Shown here piece by piece: positions 53,480 through 63,264 of a stretch of 64,000 nucleotides of DNA (position 1 is its first letter; each line of letters starts with the position of its first letter). The stretch covers positions 62,001-126,000 of the forward strand of contig CAOLHI010002134.1 in NCBI GenBank assembly GCA_948474755.1, in the 5' to 3' direction. Source of the stretch: Ctenosaura bakeri (Eukaryota; Chordata; Lepidosauria; Squamata; Iguanidae). The notes below the pieces were generated by a model that was given only the letters and a program-made list of their open reading frames with translations, was not told the origin of the DNA and did no database searches. The position numbers and the translations under genes are program-made.

Positions 53480-54981
53480 GGAAGCCAGCACCTCACGTCC
53501 GAACCGAGCATCTCTGCGCGACCGGCAGTCCAGCCTGTAAGTGGCGCACGAAGGTCGACGGTTGAGACCAGGTCGCCACACGGCAGAGTTCATGCAGATC
53601 AACACCTCTCAGGAGGGCTGCAGATGTGGCCACGGCCCTGGTAGGGTGGGCCCGGAGGAGGGCTGGCGGAGGCTTCCTGGCAAGCTCATACGCCAGCTCA
53701 ATGGTCTGTGCCACCCACTTGGGTGGATACCTTGTGGCCCTTTCGTTGGTCGCCATAGCAGACGAACAGGTGCGGTGATTGTCTGAAAGGGGCTGTCCTG
53801 TCCCGGTAGAACGCCAGGACCCGACGCATGTCCAGGGAGTGAAGGGATCGCTCCAACGGTGTCATCGGGTTCGGGAAGAAAGTAGGCAGGATGATGTCCT
53901 GGCTGAGATGGAAGCTGGACACCACCTTTGGCAGAAAAGAAATGTCTGGTCGGAGAACGACCTTGTCTCTGTGGAAGACGAGGTAGGGCTCATCAATCCT
54001 CAAGGCTGTCAGCTCTTCAGCACGCCTGGCTGAGGTGACAGCCACCAACAAGGCAGTCTTCAAAGTAAGCAGCCTGTTGTCAGCAGTCGCCATGGGCTCG
54101 AAGGGCAGTCTCGTCAGCTGCGATAGCATCAAGGATAGAGACGACGGCGGTAGCAGTGGCGATACCGGCGGGTATAGATGTTGGAGGCCCTTCAGGAACT
54201 GCTTGACAGTACCGTCTCTGTTGCATTATGTGGATGCATAATGGACTCCTTGCTCCACAAATTTCTCACAGCCCTTTGTGTGTGTGTGTGTGAGAAAGCA
54301 AACTGTTACAAAACTGTTGTTATGGCTAGCCAGTTCCATGGGAAACTTTTCCTCAGCGTTATCAGCTTGTCCGGAACTGGCACACAGCTGCGCCATCATA
54401 TGTGTTTTTGCTACATGACATGTTATGGCTATGAACTTGTTATTCACGCTTGCTGTCGTAGGTTCAAGGTGCCTACAGCATGTTTACTGCATATCATATA
54501 ACCCCATGCCTTGTGTAAAAGTCTCTCTGTTCTTTTCTCTTTGCACTCTGTTGCTGATCTGCCATGATGTTCGGCAGAATAGAATTTTCTTCTGTAACTT
54601 AGGCTGTTTGAAATTCTTTTTTACTAATAAACGTAGTCAATTTGCTAGTATGACCTCAGCAGTGTTTTGTTTACTTGCTCCGTGAAGCAGGCATGAAGTC
54701 TAAAGCAAGCAGGAGTTTTTATTCCTTTTATCAGCAGGAGTTTCTAGACTCCAGTTTTTGCAACAGTCTCGGAAGAGCGATGCCGACAGGGATCGTGGCG
54801 GTTGGTATGCCACGATAGTGGTGAGGTAGACCTCCAGGGACGGGAAGGCTAGACCTTGCTGCCGAAGGTGGAGAAGGAAGTGGAGCATGGTAGGCATGTT
54901 GGCTGGCGATACCGGTTCCCTCCTTTCGTCAGCGAAGGCTATGAAGCAGCGCCACTTGTAATGGTAGTTGCAGCGCGTCAT
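53480..54981 (-). pseudogene. DIRS copy 2 tyrosine recombinase, split by an LTR
   Basis: The start near ATG 54,981 gives 'MTRCNYHYKWRCFIAFADERREPVSP' (core-binding domain) up to 'SASLFRD', where the LTR at 54,219-54,765 intervenes. The catalytic domain resumes at about 54,210. Frame 54,132-53,698 has box I 'TSARRAEELTALR' with its arginine, then a shift near 53,740, then 'HPTRAVATSAALLRGV' (H-x-x-R box) and 'WSQPSTFVRH'. The catalytic tyrosine codon (TAC, 53,539-53,537) is present but displaced by one extra T, so the frame reads Leu there. All other catalytic residues are recognisable. The enzyme would cut and rejoin DNA through the tyrosine; this copy is inactive. Confidence 0.92.
54214..54770 (-). 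mobile_element. Solo LTR (54,219-54,765) with 5-bp target duplication GTCTC
   Basis: The 547-bp block has perfect 7-bp terminal inversions TGTTGCA (54,219-54,225) and TGCAACA (54,759-54,765), and is flanked by GTCTC at 54,214-54,218 and 54,766-54,770. AATAAA at 54,626-54,631 suggests plus-strand transcription in spite of the minus-strand host element, so the listed strand refers to the host gene. A (TG)n run is at 54,276-54,292. It sits in the DIRS recombinase and is therefore younger than that DIRS insertion. Confidence 0.92.
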
Positions 54982-55029
54982 TCCTTTCTAGCCACTGTCA
55001 ATACGTTGCCAATGATAGGGTCGGCTATG

Positions 55030-56745
55030 GCGATATCCTCCAGGCATGGAGGGCCAAGAGCGGCAGGTCTGGGTGGAGTATGCGGCCGCCGGAATGGGAC
55101 AGGAGGTCCAGCATCAACGGGAGCCTCAGGAGGCAGTCGCGGGCGGCCTCGAGCAGGGTCGCGAACCAGTGTTGCCTCGGCCAGTACGGGGCTACGAGAA
55201 CAACATCCGCTCAGTCGGCAAGGATCTTGGAGATCACGTGACCGAGGAGGGGGAACGGGTGGAACGCGTAGAGGAGCCCCTCGTCCCATCGAAATTGGAA
55301 GGCGTCCCCAATGGAGTTCCGGTCGCGGTCGGCTCTCAAACAGAAGCGGCGGCACTTGGCATTCGTGCCGGTTGTGCCCCAACGGTCCCATATCATCTGG
55401 AACGCTCTGTCGGAAAGGGACCACTCGTGATGAGAGGACGTGTCCCTGCTGAGCGCGTCCGCTGTGTTGTTCTCTTGCCCTGCCAGGTGAACCGCCACTG
55501 GATGGATTCCTAGCGGGACGCACCAGTTCCATAGGTCCAGAGCGATATCGAGGAGGGTGGTCGAGTGAGTGCCGCCCTGCCTGTTGACATAGCAGACCGC
55601 CGTCGTGTTGTCCGTGAGGACGAGTACCGTTCGGTTCTCGATGCGGTGGCGAAACGCTCTCAGGGCCTTGAATATGGCGAGCTGCTTGAGGGCGTTGATC
55701 TCGAGGGCGGTCTTGTTGTCCATCCACCGTCCCCGGACTCTGAGTTCGCCGGAGTGGGCTCCCCAGCCATAGAGGGAGGCGTCCGTGGTTACTGTGACGT
55801 TCAGAGTCTGTTGTCGGAAAGGCATCCTGGAGAAGAGGTGATCATAAGACTGCCACCACAGGAGGGACGGCTGGATCTCCGACAGTACCGTGAGGTGCAT
55901 GCTTTGGTCGTAGCGGAGCGGGTTGAGGTCTCGGACGAACCAGTGTTGTAGCGGTCTGTCGTGGAGTCTGGAGAGGTACATCACGGAGGTAGTGGAGGCC
56001 ATGTAGCTGAGGAGCTGCTGGATCCTCCTGGCCGACATCGCCAGCACCCTCATCAGCTCGAGGTGGGACTTCTTGGGGTTGACCCAGAGCCCCAGGCGGG
56101 TAAGGAGTGTCAGAGTCCGGTGAATGTCGGTGTAAAGTTTCTGTCTGCAGGGCGCCACCAGCAGCCAATCATCTAAGTACGGGTAGACGGAGATGCTTTT
56201 CATTCGCAGGTAGGATGCCACTGGGGCCATGCATTTGGTGAAGACCCTGGGTGCAGTGGAGAGGCCGAACGGTAGCACCTCGTACTGGTAGCAGGTGCCA
56301 TCGACCGCGAACTGTAGGTATCGTCTGTGTTGAGGACAAATGGTGATATGGAAGTAAGCATCCTTGAGATCGATGGAGGTGAACCAGTCTCCTCGGGAGA
56401 GAAAGGGGAGGATCGAGGAGAGCGTTACCATCTTGAACTTTCTAGGGCGGATGAACTTGTTTACGCCCCTGAGGTCCAGGATGGGCCGTAAGGTCCCGTA
56501 CGACTTCGGCACGGTGAAGTATCAGGAGAAGAAGCTGGTGTTGGAGGCTGAGGATGGGAGTGTTTTGATTGTTCCCTTCTGAAGAAGGGACTGGATCTCT
56601 TCCAGCAGGGCCGGACTGGCCGGGGTGGAGAGGTAGATACCTTGCGGCGGAATATCGTGAAATTCTATGGTGCAGCCAAGACGGACGATGGAAAGCACCC
56701 AAGAGTCCGTGATGACGTGGTGCCACTCGGCAAGGTGTCGGGCCA
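55030..56745 (-). pseudogene. DIRS copy 2 pol: RT and RNase H
   Basis: The RT N-terminus ('IEFHDIPPQGIYLS', 'LLEEIQSLLQKGTI') is separated by an in-frame stop near 56,520 from the open frame 56,512-55,211. That frame has 'RPILDLRGVN', 'TSIDLKDAYFHI', 'LPFGLSTAPRVFTK' and the catalytic 'YLDD' (residues 112-115). A small deletion after 'NPKKSHLEL' removes the FIGTTLD segment that copy 1 retains. RNase H is complete in its catalytic residues: 'TDASLYGWG' (D244), 'ALEINALKQL' (E271), 'VLTDNTTAV' (D301), 'ENNTADALSR' (D352). The typical end 'VLAEATL'/'VAPYW'-type segment lies in shifted frames to about 55,030. Confidence 0.93.
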
Positions 56746-56749
56746 GGGC

Positions 56750-58996
56750 CGGCTGATCTCGGAGGAATGCTGGCAGGCTGAAAGATGGTAGTGGTGGCGA
56801 CCTGCGGAAACCCTGAAAAGCGGGACTTCGCCTCAGAAGGTGGTTTCTTTGAGGGTGGAGCCGGTTGCCGTCTGAAGGGTCTCCGGGTGGAGGAGGCAGT
56901 TGGCAGCTGAGATTGGGTGGAGTGGGTGGACCTCTGTTGGTAAGAGACCACCGAGGACCGTCACCAGGATTGGCGCGATGCGGAGGATCAGCGGAACTGA
57001 GATGGCTGGTGGATCCCCATCTTCTTGGCCGTTAGTCGGGCCTTGACGATGGAGTCCATTGTTTCGTCCATGGTGGAGTTGAAGAGCCCCTGGCCATCAA
57101 AGGGGAGGTCCTCAATTCGCCTCCGGGTGTCCTCCTGCAGGCCAGAAGAGCAAAGCCACGCGTGTCGGCGGAGCGCAACTGAGCCAACCATCACCCTCGA
57201 AGCAACCTCCACGGCGTGCTTTGAGGACAGGATCTGCTGGCTGGAGATTGCTACGGCCTCGTTGTAGAGCTGGGAGGCAGTGGCGTGGCTCTCCTCCGGG
57301 AGGCTGGTCAAGAGAGGGGCGAGCTGGTCCAGAATTTTACGCAGGTAGGCCGCAAGGCATGCGTGCATGTTAGACACTCTGATGTTAAGGGAGGAGGCGG
57401 TGTAAAACCTCCTCCCGAAAGTTAGACAACTTTCGTCCCTCTCGGTCCGGTGGTGTGGTGTGGGCCCTGTTGCCTCCCTTGACCTGCGCGGACTCCACCA
57501 CTATGGAGTTCGGTACTGGATGGCTGAAGAGGAAGTCTGCCTTCTCCTTCTGCGTCCGGTACAGGTGCTCCAGTCGAGGAGGGATCGGCTGGGCGGATGC
57601 CGGTTTGTCCCATGGCTGCTTGATGGCCTTAAGCAGCTTGGGCAAGAGAGGGAGCGGGGCGGCTGCCTGTTGATGAGTCTCGACGAGCTTGAAAACCGGG
57701 TCCTCCTCCTCAGGTTCCGGCTGTGCCACCTTCAGGCGGGGTGCCGGGGAGAGCGATGAAGTGGTACCGCCGGTGTTGCGGTCGGTACCGTAGCCACACT
57801 GGTCTGAGTGGCCAAGGCAATGGGGACCACCGCTGAGCGCACCTTCACAGCCGCCGATGTTTTCGCCGTTGTGGCTGCCGTCTGAGTAGCTATGGACTCG
57901 ACGGGGCTTGTGGCGGTAGATGTTACCCTTGGGGGCGGTGAGATTGCCCGATACCACGTTGGCAGTTCTCTCTCCCTACGGTATTGAGGGGAGGGAGATC
58001 TCGTGCGCGAGCTCTCGCGTCTCCGCTTGTGCCTGGAGGGTGACCGGGACCGCCAACAGGGCACCCAATGCTGCACATCATAGTGGTACCAATCTCTATT
58101 TGATGGCGAATAGGATCGGTACTTTGCCGGGTACTCCCTCCATTCAGGTTCCCGCAGGGACCTGGCGACATAAAGAGGCAGAAGTGTAGTGGGAGTCCTG
58201 TGAGCGGCAGGGGTGTGGGTCGCCACACACCTCTTGGCGCCGAGGTGACGGTGGCCTGACTCTGCGCTCTGGGGAGCGAGAGTAACTCCTGTCTGAGGCA
58301 GATCGATGCCTGGATGAAGGCCGATGGTGCTCGGTCACCTCCTCTACCCGAGCCACCGAGCTATGGCGGGTAGGTTGGGGCTCTACCTCCATTTGAACCA
58401 GCGGCTCAGGTGAGGGCAAGGCCTCCACGATCTGCTCCTCATCCGACAGCTCCAAGATCTCCTCCAGAAGGTCTTCCAGGAGCTGGGTAGGAGGTGGAGT
58501 TGGCGGGTGAGTCTCCTTAGGGGGAGAGCGCCGCTTCTCCTTCTTCTTCTTTTTCTGTTCCCGCTCCTTTTCTTTCTCCTTTCTGCTGGCCGGGGTGGAG
58601 CGCTTCCTCTGCGCCTTGGTCGGTGTCCTCGCCGCTTCAGAGGGCTTCTCTGCCGCGGGAGTTCCCTTCGCTGTCTTGGCCGCCAAAGACAGTTTAGGAA
58701 TCCGCGGAAGCACAGCGATGGGCGTGCTTTGTGTCGGTACCGAGCCCGGTACTGACGAAGTAGACGGGACAGCAGCCGCCGATACCGTCGAGGTCGAAGA
58801 TGGTCTCAATACCTCGGCCATCTGTGCACGTGGCGGGTCTTCCTGCGCCCAGAGCGACTGTTCCCAACAAAAAGACTTAAGTCGGGACAACTGGTTCCTC
58901 AGGGTTTGGGCGGTAAACTTGCGACAAATTGGGCAAGACTGGGAGTGTTTGTCGGCGGGTGCAGGACGTGCACTTTTTGAAAAGAGCCGCCGACAT
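56750..58996 (-). pseudogene. DIRS copy 2 gag-like protein
   Basis: The probable start is ATG 58,996 ('MSAALFKKCTSCTRRQT'), followed across a one-base shift by 'SCPICRKF', giving a CxxC...CxxC zinc-like N-terminus. The frame 58,890-58,144 is low-complexity: Ala/Pro/Ser-rich, then a Lys/Arg-rich block ('RKEKEKEREQKKKKKEKRRS') and an acidic segment. Arg/Ser repeats follow (58,226-57,732). The folded part is in frames 57,957-57,385 and 57,377-56,988 ('LLKAIKQPWDKPASAQPIPPRLEHLYR', 'HPVPNSIVVESAQ', 'SHATASQLYNEAVAIS'), the segment usually conserved in vertebrate DIRS gag. At least four frame changes break it. It presumably packages the RNA, but its exact role is poorly known. Confidence 0.85.
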
Positions 58997-59149
58997 AGAA
59001 TGGAAAAGAGACGAGACGAAGAAGAAGGAGAGGAGGAAATATAGTAGAGTCACCAAGTCCTGTCCGAAATCCAAGCCGAGGTCAATAAGTCGAAAATCCG
59101 AAAATGCCAAGCAAATCAGTCCAAACAGCGAGGAACAAGCCAAGAACCT

Positions 59150-59335
59150 TCCGTTCGCAACGGTGGACGAGAAAGAACTGGGGAGTGGCAGCTGCTCGGC
59201 GGGAGGAGCATGTGCAGTACCGGCATGGGGGAGGGGTTCCCGCCAAGCAGCTAAAGCTACTAGAATCTTCCAAACGCTCCCGCGCATGCGCGAAAGCTCT
59301 TAGTGTACGAAGGCACAGAGACTACGAAGAAGAAC
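59150..59335. repeat. DIRS copy 2 right terminal inverted repeat
   Basis: 59,150-59,306 is the inverted counterpart of 53,150-53,300, including CGGCATGGGGGAGGGGTTCC, GCAGCTAAAGCTACTAGAAT and CGCGCATGCGCGAAAGCTCT. The last ~40 bp (59,296-59,335) are specific to this end and complementary to the second half of the ICR. The element ends in AAC (59,333-59,335). Confidence 0.93.
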
Positions 59336-60120
59336 CATGTCTTCTGTGAGAGACCGACATAATATGCGGCGAAAAGCACGTCTCTGGGCATGGGCCGGAA
59401 CAATGCAGGTGAAAATAGGCTCTCCAAACATGGGCCAGCATAACATGGGGAAAACCACGTCTCCCGGCATTGGCTGGCATAACGCGGGTTGAAAACTGTG
59501 TATCCCAGCATAGGCCAGCATAACACGGGGAAAAAACTGCGTCTCCTGGTGTAGGCCCACATAACACAGGTGAAAACCGCTTCTCCCAGCATATGCCTGA
59601 ATAATATGGGGTGAAAACGCCTTCTCCTAGCATATACCGGCATAGCATAGGGAGAAAACGGTGTCTCCCAGTGTCTCTCGGCATAACATGGGGCAAAAAA
59701 TGGCATTTGTTGGCAGATGTCGGCATAACACAGGGCTAGAACAGTGTCTCCTGGCAATGCCAGCATAAGACGGGGCAAAAACAGCATTTCCTGGCATATA
59801 CCGACATAACGCGGGGTGAAAACTGCATGTTCTGCAATATGCCAGAATAATACGGGGAAAAATGCTGTATCCTTTCATATGCAAACATGTGGCAAAAATG
59901 GCATCTCCCGCCATATCCCGGCATAACGCGGGGCGAAAGCTGTGTCTTCTGGCATACGCTGGCATAACATAGGGCGGAAATGGCATCTCTTGGCATATGC
60001 CAGCATAACACAGGGCGAAAATGGCATGTCCCGGCACAAGCTGGTGTAACACAGGGAGAAAACGGTGTATCCCGTCATATGTTGGAATAACATAGGAGGA
60101 AACAGCTTTCCCCAACATAT
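59336..60120. repeat. ~41-bp satellite, right block (first orientation)
   Basis: About 19 imperfect units (CATAACACAGGGCGAAAA, GGCGTCTCCC, GGCATATGCCAG) continue the array of 52,871-53,096. The many open frames on the minus strand here are repeat translations (Cys/Tyr/Met/Pro-rich, with 'MLCWHM'-type words) and not genes. Confidence 0.93.
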
Positions 60121-60800
60121 GCTGGGAGATGCATTGACCTGGTGTTACGCAGGGAGACAGAATTTTTGCTTTGTGTTCTGCTGGCCTAAACCAGGAGATG
60201 CTGTTTTCATCCCGTGTTATGCCAGTATACATCTGGAGATGCCGTATTTGCCTCATGTTATGCTGGCATATGAAAGATGCAGTTTTTACTGTGTGTTATG
60301 CTGGCATATGGCGAGAGAAGCTGTTTTCAACCTGTGTTATGTTGAGAGATGCTGTTTTCAACCCGTGTTGTTCTGGCACGTCAGGATATGCTGTTTTTGC
60401 TGGGTGTTATGCTGGCATATGCTAGAAGATGCTGTTTTTGCCTGTGATATGCCAGAATATGCTGGGAGATGACGCCTTTGTGCTGTGTTATGCTGGCACA
60501 TGCCAGGAAACACAATTTCGGACCAGTTTTATGCCGGCATATGCCAGGAGAAACTGTTTTCACCCTGTGTTATGCTGGCATATGATGTGAAAAGTGGTTT
60601 TAGACCTGTGTTATGCTGGCATATGTAGGGACATGCAGTTTTCACCCTAAGTTACACCAGCATAAACTGGGAGATGCCATTTTTCCCTGTGTTATGCTGT
60701 GGTATGCTGGGATACACCGTTTTCACCTGGTGTTATGCTGTCATATGCCTGGAGATGGCGTTTTCACCCTCTGTTATGTCAGCATATGCCCAGATTGTGC
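60121..60800. repeat. ~41-bp satellite, reversed block
   Basis: From about 60,120 the same unit is read on the other strand (TGTTATGCTGGCATATGC, GGGAGATGCTGTTTT), in about 16 units, fading out near 60,800. The switch is marked by the paired words CCCCAACATATGCTGGGAGA and CGTCATATGTTGG on opposite strands around 60,075-60,130. Confidence 0.9.
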
Positions 60801-61130
60801 ATATGCTATTGCACACGATTCACTAAGGCCAGATGCAATGCTTTCTCCTCAGAATTACTCTTTGGTAGATATGCTGGATAGCTCATTTCTGTAAGGCTTT
60901 TCCCCTGCAGGTTGGTGAGATGTTGAATCAACATTGCATATGTTGCTATCTTCTATTTTCTATAGTAATTTGCCATCATTGATTTCTCCCTTACTGAACT
61001 GTATGCTGGGCCGTTTGGACAACTTCTATGTAAAAATCCTGCTGGAGGACATATGTCTGAATCTAACCCTATCAGTTGGTAAATTTCTGTCATCAGCTAT
61101 TAAATTAAGAAGAAGTATTAAAACTATGGG
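60801..61130. other. No recognisable feature
   Basis: Ordinary AT-rich sequence follows the end of the satellite. A long open frame (60,934-61,266) has no domain I recognise in its first half. Confidence 0.5.
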
Positions 61131-61139
61131 CCGCAAATT

Positions 61140-61650
61140 TTTTTTTTTTTTATATAATAAGACTGAACATCAGGGGAGTTACAGTGGACCAAGCAGGGAT
61201 ACCTTTTACTGCATTACTGTTTGCATTGGTAATGGAACCTTTTGCAAATTCACAATATTAATATAACAGGTCCAATCATGGGGATTTTGCCCAACAGAAT
61301 TAGAAGCAAATCATGGATAATATATGGATAACCCAGAGAGGTCTTTCTCAGTACTTGAAGCCATTATGAATAATTTTGGTATCTATATATCTATATATCT
61401 ATATCTCAGTCTCAGACTCTATGCCTTTCACAGCAACACTAAATTATTTGGGAGAAATTAACACCCCAGGTTAAACATTAGTATTTGGGAATTATAATTC
61501 CTAAAGACTATTCTAAGAAATTACAACTAATTTGTTAGATTGAATGAAAGTTGTGATCTTGGAAAAGATTAGAAATTTCCCTCTTCAAATAACATTAGTT
61601 AAACCATTTATATCTGTGTTTTTTATCCTCTCTCTCTTGGACTTGTGATT
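61140..61650 (+). pseudogene. Old L1/Tx1-like RT fragment
   Basis: In shifted frames one can read 'TVDQAGIPFTALLFALVMEPFA' in two short parts (about 61,190-61,250), the usual GxxQGCPLSPLLFxLxMEPLA block. Then come 'GPIMGILP'-like sequence, 'VLEAIMNNFG' (about 61,352) and 'YLGIIIPKDYSKKLQL' (about 61,482-61,530). The ADD box is not preserved. The wording differs from the other L1 copies and resembles L1 relatives of the Tx1 type. It is strongly decayed. Confidence 0.5.
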
Positions 61651-63260
61651 TAAAAAAGTGGAAATTTAACAATAGATAGCTACTTAAGTTATATTTCACA
61701 TTTTTAAAATTCTTTAAAATTTAACTAGTATGAACTATTGAAATTCATCCAGTAATTTAAGTTACCAGTCTTATAATGTTTTAATTGTTTTAGATTTCCT
61801 TAGAGTTTGCAAAGGTTGAGGAATATACTTCTGTATTTTGAAACTTGAACTCGCTTCAGAACTACCAGATGGTTGACCTATCAATAACTGTATGTCCTGA
61901 AGACCAGTGGCAAAGTGGGATTGTATTTCTATCCCAAGCAACAAATAAATGCCAACCAGGTTCTCCAAGGACCTCGGAATTCACATGCTAAATGAGGCTA
62001 AATAGAGGATGTTAGGCACAGGAAATATTTGAGAATTTTAAAAGGTAAAACAGACCTACTGTTTGCACTCTTGAGATTAGATGTTGATCCATTGTTTGAA
62101 TTACAGTGTTCTTGTATTATATTTCTATAGTTGAGTTATTTTCCATATTATTTTTAAAAAATGCTATAGAGTCAAGATTGTGTATTTCTAAAGATCTATC
62201 CACCGTCCTCTTTTGTCCACTGGTATGTAGCATCCGTAGGACTATTTCTGTCTCATTTCCCAGTATTGAGTTTATCAATGAAGTGGTCACACAGTATTTT
62301 AATTGCAAAATGTATTTGCATATGTGAACTCAAATTTTAAAAACAGCTATATTGGGAAACAACTTGTAAACCATGCCTTATGAGAAGCAGTTTAGAGAGT
62401 GAATTTACTTAACCTAAACAAGCAGTGAAAGGAAAGTACTTAAAGATTTAAAAGGATGTCATAAGGTAGGAGAAAGCTTGTTACACTGAATAAGACATTG
62501 AACAATACCTAATTTAAGTATTTCTCTTGTCCTCTGTCTGATGACAGTACATCTGACATCGTGTGGAGTGGGAGTCGCCTTCTATAGTGGTTTTTAAACA
62601 TTGGTCAGATGACTCATCTGTCACCAATGCTATTTCAGTATGGCAGTACAGGATTGGAATGTGCGATACTTGTCAACTCCCAGAAGATGTTAAGGACTAT
62701 TAGAGAAAATTCTACTTAATCTTTTAAAAAAGCTTAAAGTAAACTTTAAAGATGACCCTATCCCAAGCTTTCAAAAAGGAGCCAAATGACCTTGTATTAA
62801 TAGAACTTTGCTGACAGTTACTGTACAATCTGAAAGTAAACACTTCTTAAAATTTCTAGCTTTTTAACCTTTTATGAAATATTAGTTAAATAGATTAAAA
62901 CAGAAATTTAACACACATAAGCAATTATACAAATCAACACCTTCCATAGTTTCAAGAATAGCTAGTTAAAAAACACACACACGCACAGACAAATTTTACC
63001 CATATTTATATATTTATGCATTTGTCTCCTTCTGTGCATATGTACCTGTAATTTTTGTTTTTGTATTCTCTGAATTGAATTGTTTACTCTTCTATTTTCT
63101 TTTTGTATTATAGCTTGGTTGCTATTTGCTAATTCTCATATTAAACTGAAGAGTTTTTATACTGAGTTTAAAATAAATGTCAAATCATCTGTCAAGAAAA
63201 TTTTATATGTGAGGTTTCAATCCAAAAAATTGCTACCATCAGATCAGAACAAGTGTGTCT
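61651..63260. other. AT-rich sequence without recognisable gene
   Basis: I see no supported gene or repeat. A short (CA)n run is at about 62,971-62,982. Open frames up to 73 codons are within chance expectation for this composition. Confidence 0.5.
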
Positions 63261-63264
63261 AAGA

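Larger units (their letters stand above)
53097..59335 (-). mobile_element. DIRS retrotransposon copy 2, near-complete (6.24 kb)
   Basis: The coding strand is minus: gag (right), then RT-RNase H, tyrosine recombinase, internal complementary region, and the left terminal repeat. Both ends start or finish with the trinucleotide AAC (53,097-53,099 and 59,333-59,335). Removing the element with one AAC restores an ordinary ~41-bp satellite unit with no target duplication. This is how DIRS elements are known to insert, by recombinase and not integrase. A later solo LTR interrupts the recombinase. Confidence 0.95.

Noticed and set aside
54978..58228. GC-rich open frames on the plus strand over the DIRS element
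   Set aside because: They are antisense or shifted shadows of gag and pol; the sense frames carry the recognisable motifs.
59260..60472. Many open frames of 80-200 codons on both strands
   Set aside because: They are translations of the ~41-bp satellite in several frames, with repeating words, and show no domain.
29241..60800. The ~40-bp and ~41-bp satellites as one family
   Set aside because: Both contain a GATGC...TTTTT word, but the remaining sequence (CGCGCCCACC versus GTTATGCTGGCATATG) does not match.
60934..61266. 110-codon frame as a host gene
   Set aside because: Its second half overlaps an L1/Tx1-like RT remnant in a different frame and no domain is visible.
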